Below, piece after piece: positions 1-11,949 of a stretch of DNA of 64,000 nucleotides. The notes beneath the pieces were generated by a model. The model was given only the letters and a program-made list of their open reading frames with translations, was not told the DNA's origin and searched no databases. This DNA comes from Termitomyces sp. T153. Its lineage: Eukaryota > Basidiomycota > Agaricomycetes > Agaricales > Lyophyllaceae. The DNA is taken from contig JACKQL020000010.1 in NCBI GenBank assembly GCA_018296165.2, positions 1,116,001 to 1,180,000 of the forward strand, read 5' to 3'. Numbering within the stretch: the first letter of the stretch is position 1; each line of letters begins with the position of its first letter. The position numbers were made by a program, and so were the translations under genes.

Positions 1-369
1 ATATGAAGGTTAATAAACACTTTTAGAGGTTATTGAGGCGGGCAACGACACAGCCTATGGCCTTGCTTGCCATATCTTCTCGCAGAATATCAGCCGTGCT
101 TTGAGAGTTGCACATTCACTTGAAGCCGGGACTGCTTGGGTACGTTTCCTTTGATTTCAAGTCTCGACACGATGACTCTGAGTAGCTCATATGAGTGTTT
201 TAAAGCTTAACTGTTCTCAATCAGTGGATAAGGCAGTACCATTGGGTGGCTACAAACAGTCCGGCATTGGGCGAGAGCTCGGAGAGTATGCCCTTGATAC
301 GTGAGTTTACACTTCCTGCATCATGAAAGTTGTGCTGAGCTTCTCTATACATACAGGTATACTCATTAA
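1..369 (+). CDS. aldehyde dehydrogenase, 3' end (partial)
   Basis: This is the C-terminal part of an NAD(P)-dependent aldehyde dehydrogenase, which oxidises aldehydes to carboxylic acids. The catalytic Cys and Glu lie upstream of the window. Visible exons are 27-139 (after an acceptor ending at 26), 206-300 and 357-369. The translation shows the conserved oligomerisation/C-terminal signature: EAGNDTAYGL, then GTAW, then LNCSQSVDKAVPLGG across intron 140-205, then YKQSGIGRELGEYALDTY. Introns are 66 and 56 nt with GT..AG ends. The third exon is odd: in the spliced frame it ends after only YTH, while the family's usual end (INIGQKL, stop at about 387) is readable in another frame just beyond. 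The tail may be slightly decayed or use a splice site I cannot see. Family assignment is firm; the exact 3' end is not. Confidence 0.85.
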
Positions 370-554
370 CATCGGCCAGAAGCTCTAACTGATTCACTCA
401 TGTGAAAGTTGATTGACAATTCTGTAAGACTGTAACAAGAATTGTATGTATGTGTGTATATGAGACAATTGACATGTCAGATGGCGTTGTAACAATGGTG
501 TTCCAAATAATGCAACTGGATTTGTGAGCCTTGGAGATGAAACCAGGTCACTGG

Positions 555-757
555 CACTGCTGGTACTCAATTGTGTTTCCCTGGGAAAAAATCAAAAGGA
601 AACCTGTTATGCCATTTCCTATGTGGCAATTTCTGATGGAAAAAGTCTTTGAACAAAGGAAATTTGTCTTTTTCTATAGTAAAAAGCTAGCCAAGAAACA
701 GATGACAGGTTTCTTTGACCCTTTTTCCATTAGAAACATTTTCTGGCCCCAGCAGTG
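555..757. mobile_element. palindromic MITE (copy 1)
   Basis: A 203-bp stretch begins CACTGCTGG and ends with the inverse CCAGCAGTG. The two outer ~65 bp are imperfect inverted repeats of each other (shared core GAAACCTG, then ATGCC against ATCTG, then TTTC). The same family occurs at 34752-34955 with the same length and the same tgttatgccatttc core. Almost no unique centre remains, as expected of a miniature inverted-repeat DNA transposon. An apparent 91-aa ORF across it is an accident of the palindrome. Flanking duplications are not recognisable. Superfamily is unknown; the CA..TG ends would fit hAT-like elements. Confidence 0.6.
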
Positions 758-2990
758 TGGGAAGTTTTCATGGCCATTACGAACCTCTATAGTTCTGAAA
801 TGGTAGAAGCCTTTTTGATAGGGAAGATTGATAATCACTTTGGAAAATCTCGTAAGCTTCTTGAGAAACATCAATGAGAAACATGTTATATGATTTCTAA
901 TATGCTTTTCTTAAGTAGAAATTATTGTATACATTTAAAACCAGTCAAATAGAATGAGTCCTGTTGATATAGTGCTGTATCTTGAGTAAATAAAATAATT
1001 TTTCTTTGAACATTCCTTGAGAAATAGAATATAAATACAAATCATCTTTCTCACTTCTAATTAAAAAGGACATTTCACATATATTTATCTTCTGGGCTGT
1101 TGATGAGAGTGATTGCACTGCTTGAAATGATATTATCTTCAATGAGAATATCTGCTGGAACACATTGTGAATGCATATACTCCTTTAGGTCTTGAAATGA
1201 CATGCATAGTATGATATATGGATAAACTCTATGACAGTTGACCTTGCAGCCTGGACTATTGGTGCAGGTGCACTCCTTGCAAGGCACAGGAAACATCTCC
1301 AAATGGGTCATCTGGGGTCTCAGTCATTGGCCAAATTACTTATCAATGAAACTCCTCATCAGTTGGTGTCCCCCAAGCCTATTGGTGAACTTGCACCAAA
1401 TCATACAAGCTCAACCCTTTTCCATACAATATCATCCTCTATGTGGTCCTCACTTGCTATTAGGTGTGAAAACTCACAAGAACTCTTGTCACCTAGTGAT
1501 GCTGTGTTCAGGTAGAACTGGATGACCACTCACACAGTGCACCTCAATAACCAACAAGAATTGTGATTGTGAACTATGTACTACACATAGGGAGAAACCA
1601 GCAAGGGTCCAACAAAGGGCCCCCTGTCTCCCTAGTTTGCTCAAATTCAGTAAGGATGAGTACATCAATCAGGCATGTATTAGGAGTAAGGTGTCAACTG
1701 AGGTGTTGCAAATCAGTCCTGGTGTGAACTGGATCCTAGACTTATCAGTCAGCTAGTCAGGTCACCTTTGATGAATATTGATCACCTCACCCTGTTCACA
1801 CATGCCATTGAGTGCATTGTGGCTTGAACTCTGTTTCCTATCAACATACTTGCATATATTGATGTACTTGTCCATTCACACACTTGTCCCCCTATGGACT
1901 TGCCCATCAACACATCAATGCATCTGCCTAGCACCACACCCACCTATAAAGCACACATGCCTATCAATGTATTTGCCCATCCATATACTGGCCGATCCAT
2001 GGACTTACTTACCCATTCATGTACCTGCCCATCCACCAGACTTGCCCATTGAAACCCTCATCTATCAACACACTTGCTATGGCTACTCAGATTTGTGATG
2101 GTAGAACCTGCCATGGCACCATGGTATCATATATTTCATAGACATTGGAACTGTGCAAAAGTCCAGACACAGAACACATATTCCTATGTTGATTAACTCT
2201 GTAGCCAAGACCAAAGTCCTTCTACTGGCATCACACAATCTGACAATGAGGCTGGATAACACAGTCTCTCCAGTGCCAGAGAGTGGTCACAGCAGCCAGC
2301 AAAGGGATTGCTGGTTTTGATTGCAGCATTTATGACAGGAATGGGGAGCTAGGATCTTCAAGGACACTCCAACTGTCAGATGTTTCAGAGGAGCACAAGA
2401 ACAACAAAGCAAGCCTTTGATCACTGTCAAATCAAGTTGGGCCAGCTCATGATAAAGTTCCTTCCTGCATATAGCATTCCCTCTTCCTAATAGAAAGGCT
2501 GTGAGTATAAAAGATGACATCAATAGTCATTTAACACCTATTGTAATAATATCATCATACTAACTTGATATATCTCCCTTCTATTATCAATAAACAATAC
2601 TGCATTGTTACCTCAAAGTCCATTATTTATATTATTTGCAGTGCAATCCCAAGTTCCATGGCCACCCATGCTACAACTGTACTCTCATATATACTCCAGA
2701 CAGGCCTTATGTTGCATGCCTTGTTTGCCTTAATTTGTGCACTGTTTTCCTTGGCTCTGGTTCAAGCACTTTCTTCTGTATTCCACAATCAAGGCCAGCA
2801 GTAGCAGAAGGATATCAATCTAGGCCTACTTTGCTTTGAGGAAAACAAGCAGAAAGATAGTGAATTTGTCTCCATCCACACCATTATTCATGATGTGGTC
2901 ATGATTCCCAATAGAATTTGTTGCATGGGTGATGGCACACTATGGACATGCACACACACTCACTATGTCAGGCCAGGCATGCTCTTCACA
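758..2990. other. decayed sequence without assignable gene
   Basis: This is a CpG-poor, AT-rich stretch with only short broken ORFs. Two things can be described. Around 1830-2090 there is a loose internal repetition of short blocks (cttgcccat, ccatcca, acatac) that gives a His/Leu/Pro-rich translation without domain character. Around 2636-2760 the plus strand reads PKFHGHPCYNC followed by YVACLVCLNL, which recalls the FHG.PRYDC block seen in some basidiomycete transposase-like proteins. I consider the region relic transposon sequence, but I cannot assign a family. Confidence 0.35.
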
Positions 2991-3279
2991 ATGTGTTGGG
3001 CCCAGGCACCATTATTGTCATATTGAGGACAAAGCACCATTGTCTACCATGCATATATATATTTGGACTCACCTAGACAGCACTCTCAGTCACTTCCACT
3101 GGACTGAGGGTGAGTAGTTTACATTTGCTATACTCACACAATTACTGATTGTACCATAGTATTGAACTTACATTGATCTAATAGGTACAGTGTAATAGAG
3201 TCATTTCTACTGGACTGAGGTATTGAACTTACATTTATCTAATAGATCACACTCAGTCTGGCACCTGGTTTCTAACAGC

Positions 3280-5455
3280 TTATGGGTGATTGTTGCTTGA
3301 CAACTTTCTGAAGTGTAAAATGTTTGAATCTAGGATTCAAATAAATCTCATTGATCTATTGTCTACACATGTTATGTCACATACCTTAACCTCTTTGTCT
3401 TTTGGCAACCTCTTGTTTCCCCTGCCTCTCAAAAGCCTCTTGACAACAGACCATGTCCCCCAAATCCCCCCCTCCCTATTCTGCCCAGTGATCCCTCTAA
3501 CCCAACCCATTGATTCCAGAATGTGTTGTTTGCCACAAATGAGATGGAGACAACTATAGCTGAGCCAATGGTAATTTTACACAGTGGACTGAGATAAAAG
3601 ATGCCATGGTCCTCAATGGCATCTATGCATACATCTTTGACTCCACATCCCAGTGCCCTAATCAAGACACAGAGCCTTGTGCCCACTCCAATTGCAATCA
3701 GAATGATTGTCTTGCAATCACCTTTATGAGACCAGCTTTGGACAAAGTTGAGCATCACAACCTAGCAGATAGGATCTGTCAAGCAGATTGCCCTCCTACA
3801 GGAAGCCCTGTCCACCTACTGCTTCAATGTGAGTTTCTGCCAGTTACAGCAAGCCAGATCACATATATAGTGAGATGAGCCTTCAACATTGGCAAGATCA
3901 AGGAAGATCTCCTTCACCTGCACCATGCTACTGAACAGCCTCAATGATCCATCATTTGAGGCACTCCAAAATTTTGTCTCCACCCTCCTCAACAAAAGCA
4001 CTAAAGCATTACCATGTGCACCAGCAGATATCCAATTACTCATGGACAATGCCCAAAATACAATCAACTCCAAAGCAGCCAACACTGCCCACACCACAGC
4101 ACTTACCACAAAAAGAGGAAATAAGTCTCACAATACCAGTCTACCTGGTCACAACCATGGCACAGGTTCAGTGTATGGCAAAATTAGCAATATGCATGGA
4201 AGACTGTGCCAAGGTCACACAAAGCTGTTCTGCATGCAAAAAGGCAAAGGCATGGCTGAGAAATCAGTGGCCAATGCACAAGTGGCACAGAGGTCCTTGA
4301 GAAGGAAACTAGATGCCCCCTCAACTAATAACTCTACTCAGGAAAAATCCTTTGTTACCATCACTGGACTCAATGGAAAGCTCTGATATGTCAATCCCTC
4401 CAATCTTGGTCAGCTCCCTGCACCACTCAAATCTGCAGCATTTGTAAGCATGGCCACCCATCAGGAATTCACTCCAGTGACCAATTACTCCACAAAGTAC
4501 TGGGAGGAGCATGCCAGCTTCATGGTATTTGATGAGCCACAAATGACCATGAATTGGGATGAGTATACCCAACCAATCATAGAGCACATCCTTGCAGTGG
4601 ATGTCTCTCTGACCTCTCAGACAAAGTGAACACCTCTCATCTCCATAAACCTCACTCCCTTCCTTATTGACTCTGGGGGCCATGGTACACAGATCTCCCC
4701 ACCATGATGATTTTCTCACCCTGCACCCCATTCTACTGAGAAACATCAAAGGACTTGGGGATTGTCAGTCACCACAATTGGTGTGGGCCACATCCATCTA
4801 CATATTACAAGAGGTACAAACATCATCTTGGAGGATGCACTCTACATCCCAAAGACAACTGTTTTCCTTGTATCAGTCAGCTCACTTGTGACCAACTCAG
4901 GTTTTGACTCACTCTTCAATGATGTATCCATGAAAATCATCAACAGATCTACTCAAGCTGTCATGGCACAAGGTCTCCTCATTCCAAACCAACATCTCTA
5001 CTCATTAAACCTCAGCTCTGTGCTCACTGAACATTGCACCTTTGCCAAACCTGGCACTGTCATTTAGGACATGCTGACTACTAGACAGTCATGGATATGG
5101 CTAAATCTGGCATGGTCCCAGGTATGCCATCCACCTTCACCTCAAAACCTCACAAATGTGACTCATGCATTCTCAGGGAACAGACTTGGAATGCAGTCCC
5201 TAAGGTGTGGGAGGAAGGATGGAGGGCAACACAGAGACTAGAAATTGTGTGGGTGGACCTAATGGGACCACAGGCTGTTGTATCTTGCAATGGTCATAGA
5301 TATATAATGAATCTTGTTGACAACTACACAAGTGAGAACTGGTCAATACTTCTGCAGAAAAAGGTATGTACCTCAAGGCCTGGCAGATGGCATGAGAGAA
5401 CAAAATCCAAAGGAAACTCAGCATTTTGCATGGGGCATGATGGGAATTTGAAGGT
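3280..5455 (+). pseudogene. Copia-1: Ty1/copia gag-PR-integrase remnant
   Basis: This is a broken Ty1/copia polyprotein. From about 3540 the plus strand reads a gag-like start (IAEPM, then a W..I..AMVLNGIYAYIFD stretch), then a gag core at 3889-4386 containing LLNSLNDPSFEAL. Around 4660-5070 comes the protease/pre-integrase stretch: LIDSGGHG, then VGHIHLHITRG, then LEDALYIPKTTVFLVSVSSL. At 5091-5350 lie CDSCILREQTWNAVPK and IVWVDLMGPQ, the GAG-pre-integrase zinc finger and integrase start, ending near LLQKK and a decayed continuation. The frame changes several times. A possible 5' LTR end and tRNA-like priming site (ctaaca, then gcttatgggtg) lies at about 3274-3290 but is weak. The copy stops at about 5455 where Helitron-1 coding sequence begins. 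Confidence 0.7.
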
Positions 5456-7753
5456 TGCAAGAACAACAAAGGCTCAGACAAATTGCTATAGCTGAAGAGC
5501 AGGAGAGGCAACAACAAGCATTGGCTATTCTCAGCCATGAGAGAGAGAGAGAGAAAGAAGAGCAATTTATGCCAGAGGTTAGTTTAAGAGAGATTTGAAT
5601 GCTAATCTAACTGATAAAGTTTAACAGCATATAGATTTGAATTCTGAACATAGGCCTTTGAATGCAGCTATGGCTTAAAGGATCTTTCAAGGCTGGGAAG
5701 AGCAACATGTAGCTGATCTGGAAGAGGACTTCAATAGTTTAGGTCTGGAAAAGGACTTCAATGGTCTAGGTCTTCAGAATGACATACTTTCTAATGATCA
5801 ATTGGATTTTGTTGATCCTGCTGAATATCAACCAGCAGAAACATTGGATGTTTCCCTTGATGATGCATTGAGTATTCAGGATGACATACCTTCTGATGAT
5901 GAGTTGGAATATGTTGATCCTGTTGGACATCAACCAGCAGAGCAATTAAATCCTCTCCTTGATGATCCATTTGCATCCTCTGGATGACATTCCTTCTGAT
6001 GATGGCCTAGAATATGTTCATCCTGCTCAACAGAGACCTGCAGAAGACTTGGACCCTGCCCTACCCAATTATCCATCACAACCAGAAAATCCTGCTGAAA
6101 GGATACCAGCAGAAGAACCAGATCCTTATCTTGAACTTCCTATTCTACCACAGCTTGGCACTGTTCAACCTATTCTTGGAGGAAGGCAACTCTATTTGAT
6201 GGCACCACATTATCTTGGTCCTGTTACTGTCATATGTCCACACTGCCAAGCTCTACATTTTGATGCTGAAAAGCTCACCAAGTCTACCAGAAACAATTCA
6301 AAATTTGGCATGTGCTGCTTACAAGGCCAAGTGGATTTTCCCAGGCTTTGAGATGCTGCAGCAGATTTACACAACCTACTCCATGGCCACCATGCACTCT
6401 CTGACACTTTTAAAACATCTGTCCATCAATACAATGCAGCCTTTGCATTCACATCTCCAATTGACCATGCCATTACAAATGCTCCTGGACCATACAGCTT
6501 TACAATCAATGGAGAACTCCATCATTTGACAGGTACCTTGCTTCCTATTGAAGGCAATCATCTTGTATGCACAACTCTATGTTTATGACCACAACCAGCA
6601 ATTGGCTTTTCATCAACAGAACAATTCCAGGCTTGATCCTCAGATAATGGCCTCTTTGCAGGATATTCTTGCTAGAGTCAATCCCTTCTTTGACTTATAC
6701 AAGCAGGCCAGGAAAATTATGGGAGAAGTTCCAGAAGGCCAACTGCAAAGGCTTTCTATCAAGCTTATAGCTAATTTTGGAGAACCTCAATGCTATAATG
6801 ACCACAATGAACAGGAGGGGGTTGCAGCTGTAACTCCTGGAGATGGCTCAGAGGAGCAATCAAATCATTGTGATATAGTCTTGCACTTGCATAGAGAGGA
6901 ATTGAAGCAGATCAGCCATCCGCATCCATATTGCACTCCATTGCACTACACAATCATCTTTTCCACTGGAGAGCCTGGATACCACATCAACATTCTTGCT
7001 AGACATGGACCACAAGGGCAAGAAAGGACAAATAAGGTCTCTGAAACTTTATATCATGCATATAGGCTTCAACAAAGAACCCTGGAGTTTAATGCTGCTT
7101 TATTCCAGCGTGGGAGGCTATTTCAGCAATATGTTGTTGATGCATGGGCTTCAATGGAGCAAACAAAGGTGAACTGGATTTGGCACAATCAGAAGAAGAC
7201 CAGAGCTGAAGTCTACCAGGGAGTAGTGAATGCTGCTGCTGGAGATGAAGAAGTTACCCTGCAAAGTTGTTGTGTTATCCTTCCTTCCTCACATACTGGA
7301 AGTGAATGATAAATGCAGCAATTATTCCAGGACTCTATGGCTATTTGCAAGCATTTTGGCATATCTGATCTCTTCTTGACTATGACTACCAATCCAAAAT
7401 GTTCAACCTGCAGTCAATGGGAAAAAGGATACAGCTGATGATCAACCTGATAGTGTTGCCAGAGTATTTGAACTGAAGAAAAATGCTGTGGTGAAGGAGA
7501 TCAAGGAACGTCTCTTTGGCAGCTGTGTGGCTTATGTTTATACTATTGAATTTCAAATGAGAGGACTTCCATATATGTACATCTTGATCTTTTTCCATCA
7601 TCATCACAGGATTAAGGATGCACCTGATGTGGATTCCATTGTCTCTGCCCAAATTTCAGATCCAGTTGCTCAGCCTGAATTGTGTTAGGTATTGGCTTTG
7701 TTGAAATCCTGGATTCAGTTACTTATCTTTGTTATCAGGTTGTTACTACCAAC
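5456..7753 (+). pseudogene. Helitron-1 replicase (Rep N-terminal half)
   Basis: This is the N-terminal and Rep part of a Helitron rolling-circle transposase. It opens with a Glu/Gln-rich coiled stretch (5456-5600), then three ~100-bp tandem repeats, then the Helitron-like N domain in an open 253-codon frame at 6548-7309. Recognisable motifs there are NPFFDLYKQA, HPHPYCTPLHYTI, TGEPGYHIN, YHAYRLQ, GRLFQQYVVDAWA and VYQGVVNAA. After two stops the frame continues with DLFLTMTTNPK and, at 7540-7640, RGLPYMYILIFFHHH. This is the HUH-type histidine motif, but both metal-binding His residues have become Tyr (YMY at 7572-7580). A ~50-nt intron-like segment (7689-7738) is conserved in Helitron-2. The element is cut at 7753 by Copia-2, and the helicase half is not found in this window in this orientation. 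Confidence 0.8.
5779..6081 (+). repeat. three ~102-bp tandem coding repeats in Helitron-1
   Basis: Units start at 5779, 5881 and 5984. Each translates to an acidic repeat of the form DI.SDD.LEYVDP...QPAE.L.P.LDD. The unit length of 102-103 bp keeps the frame nearly constant, so this looks like an expanded linker upstream of the Rep domain rather than random duplication. Confidence 0.75.
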
Positions 7754-8070
7754 TGTTGAGGATATGGACACACATGATTATGAATCATTGAATATGTTTT
7801 TTATTTGTTCTCAAAACACCTCAGTGCTGTTCTCAAAATACCTCAGTGCTGTTACAATCATCACTGAGGTGTAAGTCATTATACTCATTGTTTCTCTTGA
7901 CTTTATTTATGTTACTAGTATCTGGCTCTGTTCTACAGGTACAGGGACAATGTTATAGTGCTGTTACAATCATCACTGAGGTTATCTGCCTCTGTTCTAC
8001 AGTTCCAAGTTATCCATCACCACTTTGTTCCTCCTATGACCAGCCCTGCTCAACAGGTTATAGGCCCTGA
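7749..8070 (+). repeat. Copia-2 5' LTR, TSD and primer-binding site
   Basis: The LTR runs 7754-8055 (302 bp), with TGTTGAG at its start and the inverse CTCAACA at its end. It is preceded by CCAAC (7749-7753), the insertion site in Helitron-1. The homologous uninterrupted site in Helitron-2 reads ..ACTACCAACATGG... Inside are two copies of a ~26-bp block, agtgctgttacaatcatcac (7845 and 7957). Directly after the LTR, ggttataggccctg resembles the complement of the initiator tRNA-Met anticodon arm that primes many copia elements. The matching 3' LTR is not in the window. Confidence 0.7.
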
Positions 8071-8074
8071 CAAT

Positions 8075-8935
8075 ACCTTTGAAGTTTTGTCCACAAAAGT
8101 GACCATTCTGAAGCTCTTTGCTGATGGCTCCAACTAGACAACCTATCAGGAATGTGTTATCAATGTCTTGAGGTCAAAGAAGTTGTGTTGCCACATCATG
8201 GGTACAGTGTAAAAACTGGTCACAATCATTGAACATGATGGTTCCTTGTACTGGGACAACAAGTCAATAGCCCTGCTATCAGATAAGAAAGTTGAGGAAC
8301 TCAAAGATGCAATGGAAGACTGGTTGCAGAGAGAGGCACAGGTCTGCAAGATTATTTATGGCACTGTTGATCAGTTAATGTTCCACCAAGTCAAAGGGAA
8401 ACTCACTGCTGCTGCTGTCTGGAAAAAGCTTGCATCAATCCATGGTAACAAGGGTGCCATGTATGCAACTGACCTCCTCACTTGCCTGCAGAGCTCTCAT
8501 TACATTGAGAACAGCAAAATTGATATGTACACTCACCTCACTAGCCTTGTTGTCATTAAGGAACATCTTGCTAAGATCAGCTGTCCTATCTCAGATGCTT
8601 TGTTCACCAGTTACATTTGCATGTCCCTATCCCTATCTCCTTCTTTCAAACCCCTATTCACTACACTTGCCACCAATGCTTGTATTACTGGAAAGCCCAT
8701 GTCCAGTGATGATCTCATATGGCACCTCAACAAGGAAGCCAATAATGCCACCATCAAGACTAGCATCAACCAGCAACATGAAGCAATGGTTGCAGCTCAT
8801 GCCAAGGCAAGAGGTAATCCTAAGCTTAAGGGTAAAAGAAAAGAAAAGTGCCATTGCAGAAATTGCAACAAGGATGGACATACTGATGATGAATGTTTTG
8901 AAGACAGTGACAGCATGGTGGATCAAAAAGCATAA
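8075..8935 (+). pseudogene. Copia-2 Gag
   Basis: This is the nucleocapsid precursor of a Ty1/copia element. The first part (8075-8245) carries scattered stops (FEVLSTKVTILKLFADGSN then a stop). From 8246 a 229-codon frame is open: YWDNKSIALLSDKKVEELKD, WLQREAQVCKIIYGTV, AVWKKLASIHGNKGAMYATD, then a C-terminal CCHC zinc knuckle CHCRNCNKDGHTDDEC at about 8850-8900. Domain order and the zinc knuckle fit the UBN2/gag-polypeptide group. Pol follows at once in another frame. Confidence 0.8.
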
Positions 8936-11534
8936 AGGCAAGGGGAACAATAAAGCAGATAAATCAAAGTTAGCAAACATTGCCAAAACCAAAGAAAAGG
9001 ATGAAAACTATGCCTTTCTTACCTTCCTCACAATTGACACCCCTGACAATGACAGCAGTGACAATGTTGCATTTGCTGTTACATCAGGGCATAATCACAA
9101 AGCCCATGCTGCATCTCCCTCTGCTGGTGTCATCATCAACTGTGGTGCTAGCAGCCATTTTTTGCTGTCTCACAAAAAACTCCTTAATTATCAGTAAATT
9201 AACCCTGAGCCAGTCTGCACAGCTGATGGACACACCTTCAGTGCTCTTGGCAGAGGTGATCTTTGCATTCACCTGCCAATGAAGGATGGAGAAAAGTCAG
9301 TGCCTATTTTACTAAAAAAAGGTCTACTTTGCACCACAGATGGCCTTTACACTCATCTCCATTTTGTGTCTCAATTAAGCTGAGTGTTCTCTCCTCCTTG
9401 AGGATAGGATGTGCATTATTTGCAGTCCTAAACCACATTGCTAGATAACTGGCTGTGTCCCTGCTGTCTGTGGATTATATTGTGCCAACTCATCACTCAT
9501 CTCATCCCCAAAACTTGCCACAGATGTCTTTTCCAATTCTATCACAATCAGTGAACTTCAATGGTGCATGGGTCACATCAATCACCAGGACTTATGGGAG
9601 GCTGTTTGCCAGGGGATAATCAATGGTGTTGAGCTTGACATGTTGTTGAAGCCCAAATTGTGTGATGCCTGCATCAAAGAAAAAGTACAATGTCACCCTT
9701 TTCCAAAGAAAAGTGAAACAAGGTACACTCACTATGGAGAAAAGATTGTTGGTGATATTTGGGGTCTGGCTCAAGTATGCTCACTTGGTGGGAGCTACTA
9801 CTCCTATACAAATGTAGACTTTTACACCTGTAAGGAATGCATCACATTCCTATCTTGCAGTCTGACACATTTGAAGCATGTCACAAATATGAAGTGTAGG
9901 TAAATGTCTACCAAGGAGCAACCATTGAGACCTATGGGAGCAATCAAGGCATTGAAATCACAAGTGCAGAGATAAAAATAAAAACTCACCAAGCTGCTGC
10001 TGGAACAGTTTACAATCTCACAGTCCACAATTCTCCACAATAAAATGGCATTGCCAAGCATGCAAATTGTACTACCATTGAAGGTGCATGCATGATGATG
10101 ATTGCAGCTGGCCTCCTGAAAAACCTCTGGGCAGAGGCTAAACACCATATGGTCTGGTTGCAAAACCAAGTGCCATCCAGTGCACTTCCTGAAAATGTCA
10201 CACCATATCAAATGGCAATGGAGAAGAGACCCAATGTTTTAAAAGTCTGTGATGGGGTTTGCTGGCCTTTGTAAGACTGCAAAAGACAGGAAAACTTGAA
10301 TCAAAAGTTGAGGAGATCAAAATTATTGGCATTGATGAGGAGTTCAAAGGCTACAGGGCTTACTGGCCTAATAAACATACAGTATCTATTAAAACAGACA
10401 TTGATTTCAGTAAGGATGATGCACTCAACCTAGACCATGTCCAAATTGAGGAGGAGTGGGACATACCTTCCAATTCTGACAGTTCCCAGGCAAATCCTCA
10501 AAAAATTGGGCCTGAATCGACACCCAACACTTCAACCAATGCCCACAAGTTTGACAAAAGTCCACTCCAAGTCAAAAAAACACAAAATGCAATCAAAGTC
10601 AATGAGAAGCAAGCCAAAAACCTGCCAAACTCACCCCAACAAGCTCCAGACACCTCTAAAGGTCAATACCTACCTTCAATCAATGCACCACACCTCCAAA
10701 CATGCTGAAATTCCCTCACTGGACTCCCTCAATACAATTCTGCACAGTATGGCTGAGGATTTCAAAGAAATGCATTGAAAAGTGCCAATCTGGCCAAATC
10801 TGCCTTCATCACTGACGCTGAGGACATTCTTGAGCCAAACAGCATCAAAATTGAGGATATGGGTGCCAATTGGGTTTGCAAGGCTATCAAGTATGTGCTG
10901 GCAGCCAGTGAAGACATACCAACCATCAGAGATGCACTTAATAGAAGTGAGAAGGAAGAGTGAAGCTCAGCCATTGATGCTGAGCTCACCCAAATTAAGA
11001 AGCTGGGCATGTGGGAGATTATTGAAGCCCCTGCAGAGGCCAATGTCATCCCTTGCAGGTACATGCTACACTGCAAGCATGGCACTGACAGCAAAATTGT
11101 TAGGTACAAAGCTCAACTAGTGGCAAAAGAATTCAAACAACAATTTGGGGTTGACTACACTGAGACATTTGCCCCAATGGTCTGACCTGCCACACTGCAA
11201 ATCTTGCTTTCTATTGTGGCCTCACACAGCACTGCCATTGAACAAGCTGATATAAAAACACTTACCTGAATTCTTCTCTCAAACAGGACCAAATCATTCA
11301 TATGCAATTCCCCCCATACTATCACTGCTTCCATGACTTACCATCTGAACTCAAGGATCTACTTGACTCAAAGCTCATGTGTAGGCTCAAGTGTTCATTA
11401 TACAGTATGAAACAGGAAGCACATCACTGGTACAAGGAGGTATATGATACCTTCATGGACCTTAGCTACTCAGGGTGCTAAGCTGACATTGCAGTTTTCT
11501 ACAAATCCAATGGCAAAAAGTACACCATTGTCAC
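8936..11534 (+). pseudogene. Copia-2 Pol (protease, integrase, N-terminal RT)
   Basis: Protease lies at 9060-9200 with the active-site block IINCGASSHF. The catalytic Asp is replaced by Asn (codon 9138-9140). The GAG-pre-integrase domain and integrase start are at 9560-9900: MGHINHQDLWEAV, then LCDACIKEKVQCHPFPKKS and GDIWGLAQV. The integrase C-terminal part is at 10025-10260 (NSPQ-stop-NGIAKHANCTT, LLKNLWAEAKHH, NVTPYQMAMEKRPN), followed by GYRAYWPNKHTVSIK. The copia RT begins at about 10970 ([15 protein letters not shown]), with [20 protein letters not shown] at 11100 and KYTIVT just before 11534. Gypsy-O is inserted just ahead of the catalytic VDD block. Stops interrupt most segments. Confidence 0.8.
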
Positions 11535-11885
11535 TGTCAGGGGACTTTCATTTTTGACCTCCATGGCTTGCTCCAGTGCATCTGCAGCTTGTTTGATGTC
11601 TCTGTGGCTTATTTCAGACCCCCAGAGATCTCCAGAGACTCACAGGACTTTCCATATTACCTCATCAATCACTTTCCTGGGGTTAGGGCTAGATCCAACC
11701 TTTTGTATAGCCATTCCCATGCCTCCACCACCCACAGTAGGGATCCTTAGACTTGTTCTCTTCAGATTCCCCTCTGCTAGGTGATTAGTTACTGTTGTAT
11801 CATTGTCTACTTTGCTAATATACTTTGGATTCCCCTCTGCTAGCTGCATGACTCTGAGCTGCCACTCCAGGAGGTTCCTCTTACA
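11535..11885 (+). repeat. Gypsy-O 5' LTR (family B)
   Basis: This 351-bp LTR begins TGTCAGGGGAC and ends CTCTTACA. It contains AGACTTGTTCT at 11749-11759, the sequence complementary to the PBS at 11888-11898. A TATAG motif lies at about 11705. It pairs with 31099-31450, and a shorter relative stands alone at 36940-37317. Confidence 0.85.
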
Positions 11886-11887
11886 GC

Positions 11888-11898
11888 AGAACAAGTCT
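11888..11898 (+). promoter_or_regulatory. Gypsy-O primer-binding site (self-complementary)
   Basis: AGAACAAGTCT lies two bases (GC) after the LTR end. It is the exact reverse complement of AGACTTGTTCT within the LTR (11749-11759) and has no TGG start typical of tRNA primers. This matches the arrangement known from Tf1/sushi elements, in which the RNA 5' end folds back as primer. Confidence 0.65.
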
Positions 11899-11949
11899 CC
11901 TAATACTGGTCTGAAAGCCCCTCATAGCCTGCAAGGAATCTCCAAGCCC

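Noticed and set aside
531..806. 91-codon plus-strand ORF
   Set aside because: It lies across the palindromic MITE; the open frame is a by-product of the inverted repeat and has no domain.
1778..2098. 106-codon ORF as a secreted repeat protein
   Set aside because: The repeats are irregular, there is no signal peptide, and surrounding frames are broken; it looks like local short-word duplication.
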